From PoT sp049331405 (GTDB lineage Bacteria; Planctomycetota; Planctomycetia; Isosphaerales; Isosphaeraceae), in contig NZ_CP186274.1 of assembly GCF_049331405.1 (NCBI RefSeq), positions 6,820,001-6,884,000 on the forward strand: 64,000 bases of DNA, read 5' to 3'. Below the pieces are notes generated by a model. That model was not told the origin of the DNA and did no database searches. It worked only from the letters and a program-made list of their open reading frames with translations. Positions 18,179 through 26,930 of this stretch are shown here, piece after piece (position 1 is the stretch's first letter; every line of letters starts with the position of its first letter). The position numbers and the translations under genes are program-made.

Positions 18179-18763
18179 TCAAAGTTCCTTGACGTAGACG
18201 TTGCGGAACTCGAGCGGGTTCCCGTGGTGCTGGAGCTCGATCGTGCCCATGGCGGGGATGGGCTTGCTGCGGTCGGTGTAGTTCTCCATCGTGACGTTGT
18301 CGGTCACGAGCTCGCCGTTGAGGTAAACGGTGACCTTCTCGCCCTTCATGATGATGTGGAAGGTGTTCCACTCACCGACGGGCTTGTCGGCGACCTTCGT
18401 CGGCTTGCTGGGGTTCTTCTGGTTGTTGTAGAGGCCGCCCGAGCCGACGGGGTCGTCCCAGATCTGGACCTGGGGGTTGCTGCGGAGGTAGATGCCCGAG
18501 TCCCCCTTGGTGCCGATCTTCCAGTCGACGTAGAGCTCGAAGTCGCCGTAGTCCTTGGCCGACCGGAGGCTATCCCCCTTGCCGTCGTAGTGCAGGATGC
18601 CGTCGATGACGCTCCAGTGCTTGGGGGCGTCGTGCTCGTCCGTCTTCCAGTTGGCCAGGTCCTTGCCATTGAAGAGGGCGACGAAACCCGGCGGGGGGGT
18701 GTTGAGGGGCTTGGCATCCACGCCGAGCGAGGCGACGACCAGAACGAACGCGAGCAGGGACAT
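18179..18763 (-). CDS. DUF1080 protein, short form
   Basis: 194 aa with a short signal peptide (MSLLAFVLVVASLGVDA) and GGAG 9 nt before the ATG. It contains the family opening 'FVALFNGKDLANWKT' and 'GDFELYVDWKIGTKGDSGIYLRSNPQVQIWD', the most conserved DUF1080 stretch, and ends 'GNPLEFRNVYVKEL'. This is a single-domain secreted beta-sandwich of the 3-keto-disaccharide hydrolase group. It is a better match to the core family than the 281-aa protein at 5100. Monocistronic. Confidence 0.9.
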   Translation of the reverse strand: MSLLAFVLVVASLGVDAKPLNTPPPGFVALFNGKDLANWKTDEHDAPKHWSVIDGILHYDGKGDSLRSAKDYGDFELYVDWKIGTKGDSGIYLRSNPQVQIWDDPVGSGGLYNNQKNPSKPTKVADKPVGEWNTFHIIMKGEKVTVYLNGELVTDNVTMENYTDRSKPIPAMGTIELQHHGNPLEFRNVYVKEL

Positions 18764-18876
18764 GGGGTGGACTCCGAGGGTATGCCTTGGTGGTGCTCAG
18801 GGGTGTGAGCGTGCGGCCGTTGCGGTCCGCTTTGCCAGTGCTGGCGCTACCAATAAACCCGAAGTGACGCGCGATG

Positions 18877-20499
18877 TCACCCCGCCAGTGTCGAATCGCC
18901 GTCGGAGTGCGGTGCTCGCGACCCCTCGCCGGGCTTCGGCTCGTCGAGGATGGCCCGAGGGATCGGCCGAACCGCGTTCGGCGGCTCACCATTCCACCGG
19001 CTGTAAATCGCCGTGACATCCGCGAGCCTGGCCAGGATCTTGGGGTCGAGCTGCTCGGACTGGAATCGCCAGCTCCAGTTTCCCACGGCCTGGCCGGGGA
19101 CGTTCATCCTCGCCTCGCTGCCGAGCCCGAGCACGTCCTGGAGCGGGATCACGACGGTGTCGGCCACCGAGCCCATGACGACGCGGATCATGTCCCAGTT
19201 GACCTCGCGCGTCGACGTCCCCAGATAGCGCCTGACGTACTTGCGCTCGGCGAGGATTTGCTCGCGGCTCTGCGTGCTCTCGTCCTCAACCGGGTCGAAC
19301 CATCCGACGCTGGTGTCATTATCGTGCGTGCCGGTGTAGGCGACACAGTGGTTGATGTAGCGATGCGGCAGATGGATCTCACTGCCGGCGTCGCCTCCGA
19401 AGCCGAACTGGATCACGCGCATGCCGGGCAGGACGAAACGATCCCGGAGGGCCTCGACCTCGGCCGTGATGTCGCCGAGGTCTTCCGCGATGATCGGCAG
19501 GCCGCCGAGCCCTTCGCGGAGAGCCTCGAGGAAGGCGGTTCCCGGCCCGAGCGCCCAGCGGCCCGTGGCGGCGGTCTCTGATCCCGCGGGGACTTCCCAG
19601 TAGGCCTCGAAGCCCCGGAAATGGTCGAGCCTGACGAGGTCGACGCGCTCGGTCAAAGCCCTCATGCGGCCGATCCACCAGGCGAAGTCCTCCGCCTGAT
19701 GTGCCTCCCAGCGATAGAGCGGGTTCCCCCAGAGTTGCCCGGTCTCGCTGAAGTAGTCGGGGGGCACTCCGGCAACGACGGTCGGGTGGCCGAATTCATC
19801 GAGCTGGAAGAGTTCGGGCCGAGCCCAGACGTCGGCGCTGTCCTGCGCAACGAAGATCGGCACGTCGCCGATGAGCTGCAGGTCCAGCTTCGCGCAGGTG
19901 GCACGCAAGGCCTTCCACTGGCGATCGAAGGCGTATTGGATGAACTGGAAATACTCGATCTCATCGGCCAGGGCCTTGCGCTGGGCGGCGAGGGCCCTGG
20001 GGTCGCGACGGACGAGCTCGGGCTCCCACTCATACCAGGCGGCGCCGTCGTGCGAGCGCTTCAGCGCCATGAAGAGTGCGTAGTCGTCGAGCCAGTGGGC
20101 ATTCTCGATCAGGAACGCCTCGAATCTGAGGTGACTGCGATCGAAGCGGCGGTACGCGAGGCGATGGAGCTTTTCCTTGGCGGCAATGACGGTGTCGAAG
20201 TCCACGCGCGTCTCGGGTAACGCGGGATAGTCGTCGCAATCGCGTGACCCGAGCCAGCCGTCCTCGACGAGGATTTCGGGACTGAGCAGCAGCGGGTTCC
20301 CGGCATAGGACGAATAGGACTGATACGGGGAGTTGCCGAACCCCGTCGGCCCGATCGGCAGGATCTGCCACCAGCGTTGGCCCGCCTCGGCCAGGGTCTT
20401 CGCGAAGGCGATCGCCTGCGGGCCGATGTCGCCGATCCCGAATCGCCCCGGGAGTGAGGTCGGGTGGAGCAGGATGCCGCTGGCGCGGGGAAGCCGCAT
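18877..20499 (-). CDS. malQ: 4-alpha-glucanotransferase (amylomaltase)
   Basis: 540 aa from the ATG at 20499 (GAGGAG upstream; the longer frame to 20829 overlaps the neighbouring gene). GH77 hallmarks: start 'RASGILLHPTSLPGRFGIGDIG', 'RWWQILPIGPTGFGNSPYQSYSS', nucleophile Asp in 'VDLVRLDHFRGFEAYW', acid/base Glu in 'IIAEDLGDIT', and third Asp in 'YTGTHDNDTSVGWF'. It transfers alpha-1,4-glucan segments in maltodextrin/glycogen metabolism in the cytoplasm. It starts 29 bp after the stop of a membrane protein gene and is likely co-transcribed with it. About 60 C-terminal residues are low-complexity and Arg/Pro-rich. Confidence 0.95.
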   Translation of the reverse strand: MRLPRASGILLHPTSLPGRFGIGDIGPQAIAFAKTLAEAGQRWWQILPIGPTGFGNSPYQSYSSYAGNPLLLSPEILVEDGWLGSRDCDDYPALPETRVDFDTVIAAKEKLHRLAYRRFDRSHLRFEAFLIENAHWLDDYALFMALKRSHDGAAWYEWEPELVRRDPRALAAQRKALADEIEYFQFIQYAFDRQWKALRATCAKLDLQLIGDVPIFVAQDSADVWARPELFQLDEFGHPTVVAGVPPDYFSETGQLWGNPLYRWEAHQAEDFAWWIGRMRALTERVDLVRLDHFRGFEAYWEVPAGSETAATGRWALGPGTAFLEALREGLGGLPIIAEDLGDITAEVEALRDRFVLPGMRVIQFGFGGDAGSEIHLPHRYINHCVAYTGTHDNDTSVGWFDPVEDESTQSREQILAERKYVRRYLGTSTREVNWDMIRVVMGSVADTVVIPLQDVLGLGSEARMNVPGQAVGNWSWRFQSEQLDPKILARLADVTAIYSRWNGEPPNAVRPIPRAILDEPKPGEGSRAPHSDGDSTLAG

Positions 20500-20528
20500 G
20501 TCGACGCTCTCCTCGGGATTCTCTCGGC

Positions 20529-21842
20529 TCAGGGGACGTGCCCGGCCTCGTTGTCGCCTCCGCCATCGCGGAGGAACGACCCGGCGGGATGGGCGTTGAG
20601 GAGGTACCGATCCCCTTCGGAGCGGATGGCCGCGAGCCCGAACATTTCGGTCCGGCTGCGGGCCCCCGTCCAGCGATCGGCGGGTCCCCAACGGATGACC
20701 CGGATCAGGCGGCGACCACCATACCGCGCGGCGAGGGCCTCGGCCAAGCCGTTGCACGCCCTCCCCTGGGGATAGATCGGCACCCCTCGCAACTCGCGGC
20801 TCCAGCCCGTCAGGTCGAGCCTCCGCCACTCACCCAGAAGCGACGGCAGCACGTGGTCCCTGATGGACTTCGGCCAGAGCGCGACCTCCGACTCGTGGAG
20901 GTAGACCTCGGTCCGTTCCACATGGCTCGCATACAAAGCGTGTGCCGGCCAGGTGTCGACCCAGCCCCAACGCTCGCCAAAGGGGAGGGTCAGCACGATG
21001 ATGAGCAACCCCGCGGCGAGTCGAGTTGGCACTTTCCGCGTGCTGGTTTCGAGCCCCAATCGACGCAGATCCGGCCGGAAGACGAGGTAGACCTCCGCCA
21101 GCATCGCCGTGTTCCAGACCAGGACGATCGTGCTGTGATTCAGCCCGAAGGGGCCCAGGATCCCGAGCAACGTGAGGTGCACGAGCATCGCCCCGCCCAT
21201 CCCAACGAGCCGCGTCTTCGGTATGGCGAGAAGTATCGCGACGATGATCTCCGCCGCGGGCATCGCGAGGATCGCCGCGACGCGAGCCTGATTCGACCAC
21301 GCCTGCGAGTCGAGCCTCAGAGGACGCATGGCCGTCTGCAGGAAGAGGGATCCCAGCTCATTCACGAATGAGATGTCGAGCTTCGAGAGCCCCGAATGCA
21401 GGTAGACGCCGATGAACCACCAGCGGACGAGCCTCAAGCCCGTCGCGCCTGGCGCGAGCACCAGCACGAGGCCAAGCACCCCGAACTGGTAGACCCAGGG
21501 CTGGAACCGCTCCTGATCCTGCAAGACGAGGAGCAGGAGCAGTCCAATGGCCATAGAGAGGGAGATGCGCCAGGCAATCCCCCCGGCCGTCGCGATCAAG
21601 GTAACGATCAGGCCGGCGAAGACCCCCCACGCAATCGAAGGAGGGAACCCCGGCAACGATGCGAGGAACGGGACGCGAGGAAACTCCGAGCGTTCCACCC
21701 AGAGTGGCCACGATAGGCCGACCATCGCAAGCGTTGCCAGCGCGAGGACAGAACGGAGCCGCGATCCGGCCCCAAAGGCCATTCGATCGTCGGCTCCGTC
21801 GATATTCATGCTAATCTCGGGCGAGGCCGGCTCAGAGCTCAT
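20529..21842 (-). CDS. Polytopic membrane protein (HTTM/DoxX-like?), unknown function
   Basis: About 437 aa from the ATG at 21842, which overlaps the stop of the preceding small gene by 11 bp; ATG at 21809 (MNIDGADD) is an alternative. At least seven hydrophobic segments lie within residues ~30-310 (e.g. 'ISLSMAIGLLLLLVL', 'FGVLGLVLVLAPGATGL', 'AAGLLIIVLTLPF'). 'WWFIGVYLHSGLSKLD' recalls the amphipathic loop of HTTM (gamma-carboxylase-like) and DoxX-type proteins. The soluble C-terminal ~130 residues read 'IRWGPADRWTGARSRTE'. Function is not recognised; the HTTM link is a guess. It sits directly upstream of malQ. Confidence 0.7.
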   Translation of the reverse strand: MSSEPASPEISMNIDGADDRMAFGAGSRLRSVLALATLAMVGLSWPLWVERSEFPRVPFLASLPGFPPSIAWGVFAGLIVTLIATAGGIAWRISLSMAIGLLLLLVLQDQERFQPWVYQFGVLGLVLVLAPGATGLRLVRWWFIGVYLHSGLSKLDISFVNELGSLFLQTAMRPLRLDSQAWSNQARVAAILAMPAAEIIVAILLAIPKTRLVGMGGAMLVHLTLLGILGPFGLNHSTIVLVWNTAMLAEVYLVFRPDLRRLGLETSTRKVPTRLAAGLLIIVLTLPFGERWGWVDTWPAHALYASHVERTEVYLHESEVALWPKSIRDHVLPSLLGEWRRLDLTGWSRELRGVPIYPQGRACNGLAEALAARYGGRRLIRVIRWGPADRWTGARSRTEMFGLAAIRSEGDRYLLNAHPAGSFLRDGGGDNEAGHVP

Positions 21843-22059
21843 TGGCCAGCGAGTAGGTCCCACTTGCCTCGCGCTTAAGCTTTCCCTGGGTCACGAGTTC
21901 TTCCCAGATCCCCGGGGGGTGTCCGTTGGGGGGAGTGATGCCCGAGATCCGCGACTTCTTGCTCCCCATGCTCAGCCCGGATTCATCGTCGAGTCTCGCG
22001 AGCTTGAGCCGTTTCTTGAACGCCTTGTACGCTCGTTTGAGCTCTTCTTCCGTGGCCAT
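21832..22059 (-). CDS. Conserved small planctomycetal protein, unknown function
   Basis: 75 aa from the ATG at 22059 with TAGGAG 5 nt upstream; the longer frame to 22140 has no such site. It begins 'MATEEELKRAYKAFKKRLKL', a charged helix, followed by 'SGITPPNGHPPGIWEELVTQGKL', which looks like a winged-helix or recognition strand, and ends 'GTYSLANEL'. I recall similar short proteins only in Planctomycetes, without assigned function. Its stop overlaps the next gene (ATGAGCTCTGA), suggesting translational coupling to the membrane protein. Confidence 0.75.
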   Translation of the reverse strand: MATEEELKRAYKAFKKRLKLARLDDESGLSMGSKKSRISGITPPNGHPPGIWEELVTQGKLKREASGTYSLANEL

Positions 22060-22136
22060 AGGATCTCCTACGCTCAGTCTCGGGGATTTATCGGCTCTGC
22101 GTCTGCAAAGGGTGGTGATCGCGAAGGATCGTCGGC

Positions 22137-22934
22137 TCACGCCAGGAAGTCGTGGATGACCTGGCGGAAAACCGTCCCATCTTCGATGTGGGGCAAGTGA
22201 CCGACCCCTGGCAGGATAGTCATGCGGGCGCCCGGGATCAAGCCGACCAGTTCCTCGGCCACCCGCTTCGGATTGACCAGGTCGTGCTCCCCCGCGAGCA
22301 CGAGCGTCGGTACCCGGATTTGCCCAAGCCTGGCCCTCGCCTCATGCAAGGCCGCCGCGCTCGCCTGGCGGGCGAAGGCCTCGGGCTCCTGGGGCCAGGC
22401 GTTCCGGTCCGCGAACCGGACCAGGCCCTCGACCTGCTGAGGGTTCGAGTAGAAAGGGGCCGCCACGAGATAAGGGAGAGTCGACCGCGTGAAGGTTGCC
22501 GGATCCGTGTTCCTCTTAAGCGTCACCCACGACTCGAGCACCGCCCGTCGCCAGGCGTCGGCCCCCGGGTGCGTCGAGGCCAGCACCAGGCTCCGAACCC
22601 GCTCAGGATGTCTCAACGCGAGCTCCTGCGCCACGAGCCCCCCCAGCGAGTGCCCCACGATATGAGCTGCCGACAGGTCGAGGGCCTCGAGCCACCCCGC
22701 CACGTCGTCGGCCATATCCGCGGTCGAGTACGGCTCCGTAGCCCGATCGCTCTGACCCACGTCCCGGTTATCCAGCGCGAACGCGTGAAACGTCTGACCG
22801 AAATGTCGCATCGGCACGCTGAAGGCCCGATGGTCCCCCCCCAGGCCGCTGAGCAAGACTAACGGATCCCCCTGCCCCTTCTGCCCCGCCTCGTCGTAAA
22901 AGAGCTGACGTCCATTGGCCAAAATCTTAGGCAT
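22137..22934 (-). CDS. Alpha/beta hydrolase
   Basis: 265 aa, full-length fold. Oxyanion/turn 'LLSGLGGDHRAF', 'ALDNRDVGQSDRA', nucleophile elbow G-H-S-L-G-G, acid Asp in 'LAGEHDLVNP', and His in 'GVGHLPHIED'. It resembles 3-oxoadipate enol-lactonase-type hydrolases, but these motifs are shared widely and the substrate cannot be told. It heads the likely minus-strand group hydrolase - small protein - membrane protein - malQ. Confidence 0.9.
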   Translation of the reverse strand: MPKILANGRQLFYDEAGQKGQGDPLVLLSGLGGDHRAFSVPMRHFGQTFHAFALDNRDVGQSDRATEPYSTADMADDVAGWLEALDLSAAHIVGHSLGGLVAQELALRHPERVRSLVLASTHPGADAWRRAVLESWVTLKRNTDPATFTRSTLPYLVAAPFYSNPQQVEGLVRFADRNAWPQEPEAFARQASAAALHEARARLGQIRVPTLVLAGEHDLVNPKRVAEELVGLIPGARMTILPGVGHLPHIEDGTVFRQVIHDFLA

Positions 22935-23034
22935 TCGCGACTCTCACTCCCACAATCCCAACGAACTCGTGCCGATCTTCATCGTTCCGACTTGACACAT
23001 CCGGCTTCGACAGGCATTATAGAACCATCTGAAG

Positions 23035-23107
23035 GCCCCCATCGTCTAGCGGCCTAGGATACTAGGTTCTCAGCCTAGGGACCGGGGTTCGAGTCCCCGT
23101 GGGGGTA
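23035..23107 (+). tRNA. tRNA-Glu (anticodon CTC)
   Basis: 73 nt without encoded CCA. Acceptor GCCCCCA pairs with TGGGGGT (one G-U) before discriminator A23107. The anticodon stem CTAGG/CCTAG holds the loop TTCTCAG, giving anticodon CTC. The T-arm is CGGGG-TTCGAGT-CCCCG. The 5' half (ATCGTCTAGCGGCCTAGGA) matches bacterial tRNA-Glu. An integrase remnant lies 87 bp downstream. Confidence 0.95.
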
Positions 23108-23118
23108 TTGCCAGGTAG

Positions 23119-23156
23119 CGAAAGGACTTACGTCATTTTTGGCGTAAGTCCTTTCG
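23119..23156. terminator. Strong hairpin downstream of tRNA-Glu
   Basis: A perfect 14-bp stem (CGAAAGGACTTACG at 23119-23132, CGTAAGTCCTTTCG at 23143-23156) with a 10-nt loop containing TTTTT. It starts 11 bp after the tRNA. It may terminate the tRNA transcript or be part of the boundary of an integrated element. Confidence 0.6.
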
Positions 23157-23193
23157 TCGTTTGTGGAGTTGGAAACCGACAAGGTGCTAACAC

Positions 23194-23355
23194 ATGGCAT
23201 CAATCCACCAGCGGAAGCCGGGCTCAAACTACACGGTTAGCTTCTGGTATCAGGGCAAGCAGTTCACCCGGAAGACGGGAACCAAGCTCAAGCGTGATGC
23301 TGAGATCGTCTTGGCCCGAGTCGAGAAAGGCTCAAGACGGATTCCAGGGTGGTGA
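23194..23355 (+). pseudogene. Tyrosine recombinase/integrase, N-terminal remnant
   Basis: 53 codons, ATG to TGA. 'GSNYTVSFWYQGKQFTRKTG' followed by 'DAEIVLARVEKG' is typical of the N-terminal arm-binding strands and helix of phage-type integrases (three beta-strands, then an alpha-helix). The SAM-like core-binding and catalytic domains are absent: the frame stops after 'GSRRIPGW', and no R-H-R-Y motif region was found downstream. Position next to the 3' end of a tRNA gene fits an integrase gene left by a tRNA-targeted element. It is too short to be active. Confidence 0.6.
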
Positions 23356-23882
23356 GGAATTCGTCGTTCCGATTCGCTAGGATCGGGGACCTTAGACGTT
23401 CTTAATCGCCCTCGCGATCGATGCCGCGAACCCCCCACTATGGTGAGTTTCCAAAGCCTCTTCGACGACGCCTAGTGTCCCAAGTCGTCCGCGACTTACG
23501 ATGGCTTTGATGCCTGGCCTGCCCCTTTGCAATCTCGACGTGGAGCACCAGATTTATCCCGGTGCCGAGGATGGCATGCCAGGCAACTTCGCCTTGACGA
23601 TGTGTCGCGATGGGCAGGCCTCTTGGGGAAATCGACCGGCTGCGTAAAGGGTCCAGAGATAATCACTTGCGGAGGTTGGGCGGCCTGTGAACGACCAGGC
23701 AATCTGGTTGATTCCGGGAAGCCCCTTCATTGCGACGATTCGAGATCCCTTTTCTGGGCCCCACGAATTCACGGCGACTGCCAGATTTCTGATTGGCGGG
23801 CCGAGCGAGTCCATTACCCGCTTGCTTATCCTCTTGATCCGGACGTTGCCTGGGCCAGACGAATACGATTCGCCGATCGCAC
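23356..23882. other. Intergenic, probably decayed
   Basis: 527 bp between the integrase remnant and the epimerase stop. Overlapping open frames on both strands have no recognisable motif or ribosome site; none is called. It may contain decayed element sequence. Confidence 0.4.
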
Positions 23883-24827
23883 TCATGCACCTCGGCTTGC
23901 CGCGAGGGTTCGACGCAATCCCTCGTGAAAATCGGTCGTGGGCTGATAGCCGAGAACCTGTCGAGACTTTTCGATGCTGGCTTGTGAGTGCGGGACATCC
24001 CCCTCACGGGCGGGCCGAAACTCTGGCTCGATCTGAGTTCCGAGCAGGTCGTTCATGGTGGCGACCAAATCGAGAAGGCTGGTCCGCATTCCTGTCCCGA
24101 CGTTGAGCACCATCCCTTCGAGCGGGCGTTCGGAGCGGAGCGCCGCAAGGTTGGCCGCCACGACGTTGCTGACGTAGGTGTAGTCGCGAGTCTGAGTCCC
24201 ATCCCCATAGATCGTCGGCCTGCGACCCTCGGACATGGCCTGCGAGAAGAGCGAGATCACCCCGCTGTACGGGCTCGACGGGTCCTGGCGAGGCCCAAAG
24301 ATGTTGAAGTAACGGAGGCTGACTCCATCGAGCCCCATCGTCTTGGCGTAGACCGAGACGTAATGTTCGCCGGCGAGCTTCCCGGCCGCGTAAGGGCTCA
24401 AGGACCGAGGCAGCATTTCCTCGTGCTGCGGGAGTTCGGCCGACCCCCCGTAAGCGGCACTCGATGCGGCGAAGACCACTCGCTTCACGCCGGCCTGGCG
24501 GGCGGCTTCGAGCAAGTTGAGGGTCGCTGTCGGGCCGCTCGTATGCGAGAGTAGCGGCTCGCGGATCGATCTGGGAACGCTGGGGATCGCCGCGTGGTGC
24601 AGGATTCCATCGATCTGATGGACCGCCCGCTGGCAGATCTCGAAATCCGCCACATCCCCTTCGATCATCTCGAAGCGGCCTTCGTGCTGCGCCAGATTTG
24701 CCCTTCGCCCGGTCGCGAAATTGTCCACGACGCGTACCCGGACGCCATCCTTCAGGAGTGCCTCGACCAGATGTGATCCGATGAAACCGGCACCACCCGT
24801 CACCAGAATGTTTTGCAGATTGTTCAT
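23883..24827 (-). CDS. NAD-dependent NDP-sugar epimerase (GalE/WbpP-like)
   Basis: 314 aa extended short-chain dehydrogenase. NAD-binding 'ILVTGGAGFIGSHLVEALL'; catalytic Y-x3-K in 'SPYAAGKLAGEHY' with the upstream Ser-rich 'FAASSAAYGG'; 'LRYFNIFGPRQDPSSPYSGVI' is typical of UDP-GlcNAc/UDP-Glc 4-epimerases. It probably supplies an NDP-hexose for the polysaccharide locus 10 kb away, though it is on the opposite strand and separated by a gene-poor stretch. Short for GalE (~335 aa) but complete at both ends. Confidence 0.9.
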   Translation of the reverse strand: MNNLQNILVTGGAGFIGSHLVEALLKDGVRVRVVDNFATGRRANLAQHEGRFEMIEGDVADFEICQRAVHQIDGILHHAAIPSVPRSIREPLLSHTSGPTATLNLLEAARQAGVKRVVFAASSAAYGGSAELPQHEEMLPRSLSPYAAGKLAGEHYVSVYAKTMGLDGVSLRYFNIFGPRQDPSSPYSGVISLFSQAMSEGRRPTIYGDGTQTRDYTYVSNVVAANLAALRSERPLEGMVLNVGTGMRTSLLDLVATMNDLLGTQIEPEFRPAREGDVPHSQASIEKSRQVLGYQPTTDFHEGLRRTLAASRGA

Positions 24828-26930
24828 CGTCTCACTTCTTAAACGAATAATGTCGTGTAATTAAGCTTGTGTGAATTCATGAGGTTCGACCAACCTTACC
24901 CGTGCCGCGGAGAGCCACGTGGCCGATAAGCACCCGGAGAACAGGCGAATGAGCGTCGGCTCATCCTGGAAGATCGTTCCCCTCCCTCAGTTTCGAATGA
25001 ATATTCTGAATTATGAGGGGATCGGGCGCAGGTTGCTGGCTCGCGTCGGGATTCGCACGGGCAAGGTATTCCCGGTTGAACCAAGCATCATTTCAAAGCT
25101 GGGCGAAGTCTGGACCACGACGTTTGCTCGACGTCACACGCCCTCTTCTGGGAGGATCCGCCATCCCGGTACCAAAGACCCAAAGCCAATACCGTGTTGC
25201 CGAGTCCCCTTGAAGGGAGATTACCAGGCCATCAATGTCTTACAAATCTATCGATTCCAGGCACGTATTTCCAGCACATGAGTTTTCAATATCCATCTGT
25301 ACCGCCCGAGGATCTGAGACCTCATCACGAATCTCGATCGCCGGTTCGGCCGTGTAATCTGCCAAAGGACAGGCAGCCTCGCGACTTGAATCCCAGGACA
25401 GACCGCCCTGTGTCAGGTGAGGAATTTGGAACGATCCGGCAGCACCGCACTGCGAGCATCCTTGCAACGTAGGAGTCGCAGTAATCGATACGGGACGTTG
25501 TCTCGTCCTGTGAACTGGTTGCCAGACTTTTGGTCAGGATCTGGAGGAGGTTCGAGTCTCAGCGACCGAGGGACAGTTGGGCGCTATAGCTGCGAGACTG
25601 GCGTAATACTACTGTCTCCATCGCCAGAGCATGCTTCAGGAGCCGACAATGCGCTTATTTGATGAGGATTTACGACATTGGCGATTTGTATATGGTTCGG
25701 CGCATACGATTTGGTGACAAGGTCATCCCGTGGGTTAGATCGAGGGCGTTCAGCGGTGGCCATGCCCCGAAGTGGCCAAGCGTCGACCAGGGAATTTGCT
25801 GGATTGAGACAGTCGATATTATCAGCGGGTTCCACACGAATGCTAGCGGGCTGAAGACACGCATCAAGGGTTGAATTTTTTCAACATAAATTTGCAGTTC
25901 GCGAGTCTTTTTTCAAATTGATTTTAATGAATAGCATAAGACTGTATCCTCTCTCCTGGAGATTGAGTATAGTCCCAAGTTGGGGGACAACTCGCGTCGG
26001 CGACGAACCTCTGATCGGCAAGAATTTGCGTTTCGATCGAGGTCCCTTGTTCCTCGGGTTTCTGGCGAGTTTGCTAACATCACGCATTCCATAAAAGAGC
26101 GGTATGGAAACCCGCGATGCTTTAAATGCGTAGATTCGGTTCCTGTAACGCCTGGCATGGCGTAAAGAAGTGATGTTACCGCTCTCGTAGACCTTAAGAA
26201 AGGAGCGAAATAGATATTTAAGCCGCTTGCCCGCCTTCGAGAAATAGATTGGGGCCGTGCCCTTTTGGTAGATAGGCCGAGTCCAATGAGGTCCCCTATT
26301 CGATCGAGGTGAGATCGAATGGTTCGGCGCAGGCCGCCTCTGGATCAATGCATCGCGAAGGCAAGTAGACAGAGGAGAGCCTTCGCCAACGGGAGATAAT
26401 TTTTACGACCTGCCTTCATGATCCGATACGCTCACGCGAGTGAGCAGGGCAAGTGAATTATCTCCCCCCAAGCCTCCACCGCCGTGCTAATGCACCGAGC
26501 GACGTGAATCCGAATCTCGCTGGCGATGTGGAGTCGAGAACAACCTTGAGTCGGTAGGCAGTTGTAAGGTTTTTCCTCTCGCGAACGTGGGGAAGAAATC
26601 TGACAAGCGGTGAGAATACGCGCACTCGCGAGGGATCAAGGAGGGCATCATTCATCCGGCGACGACGTGGATACCTAAGAGGCATGAGATCGAAGTGCGA
26701 ATATTCCATGCGATATGAATGTTACTGATGACGCGCGACTCGGTCTGCCTTGATGAGAGAGGCTCGAGATCCTCGGCGGACGGATGTCCTTGGACCAACC
26801 TTCCACCCTTGATGGGGGCATTCGTCACGGATTCGATCGTCGAGAAGATCGGATTTCGTCCCGGGGCGGGCTCCAGGGATCGGAGTCAAGCTACCCAACA
26901 ACTCATGACTGCCAATGTGAGGATTCCATC
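24828..26930. other. 2.1-kb AT-richer region without convincing genes
   Basis: Many short open frames on both strands, none with family motifs or codon pattern like the neighbours. It holds a tRNA-like relic near 25505-25567 and a small GCTCAC-GCGA-GTGAGC hairpin at 26430-26445. Base composition is visibly more AT-rich than the first 23 kb. Probably decayed foreign DNA. Confidence 0.45.
25505..25567 (+). pseudogene. tRNA-Gln-like relic
   Basis: CCAGACTTT (25522-25530) and GGATCTGG (25537-25544) would join into a perfect tRNA-Gln(TTG) anticodon arm, but six bases (TGGTCA) interrupt the loop. AACTGGTT upstream resembles a D-loop, and AGGTTCGAGTCTC at 25548-25560 resembles a T-arm, though four bases are missing before it and no acceptor stem pairs. 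Read as a decayed tRNA; chance resemblance is possible. Confidence 0.35.

Noticed and set aside
18877..20829. 650-aa reading of malQ from 20829
   Set aside because: The extra 110 residues are Arg/Pro-rich, overlap the upstream membrane-protein gene, and lack a ribosome site; the ATG at 20499 has one and matches the family start.
25881..26348. 155-codon open frame, minus strand
   Set aside because: Basic, no motif, no ribosome site, AT-rich codons unlike neighbours.
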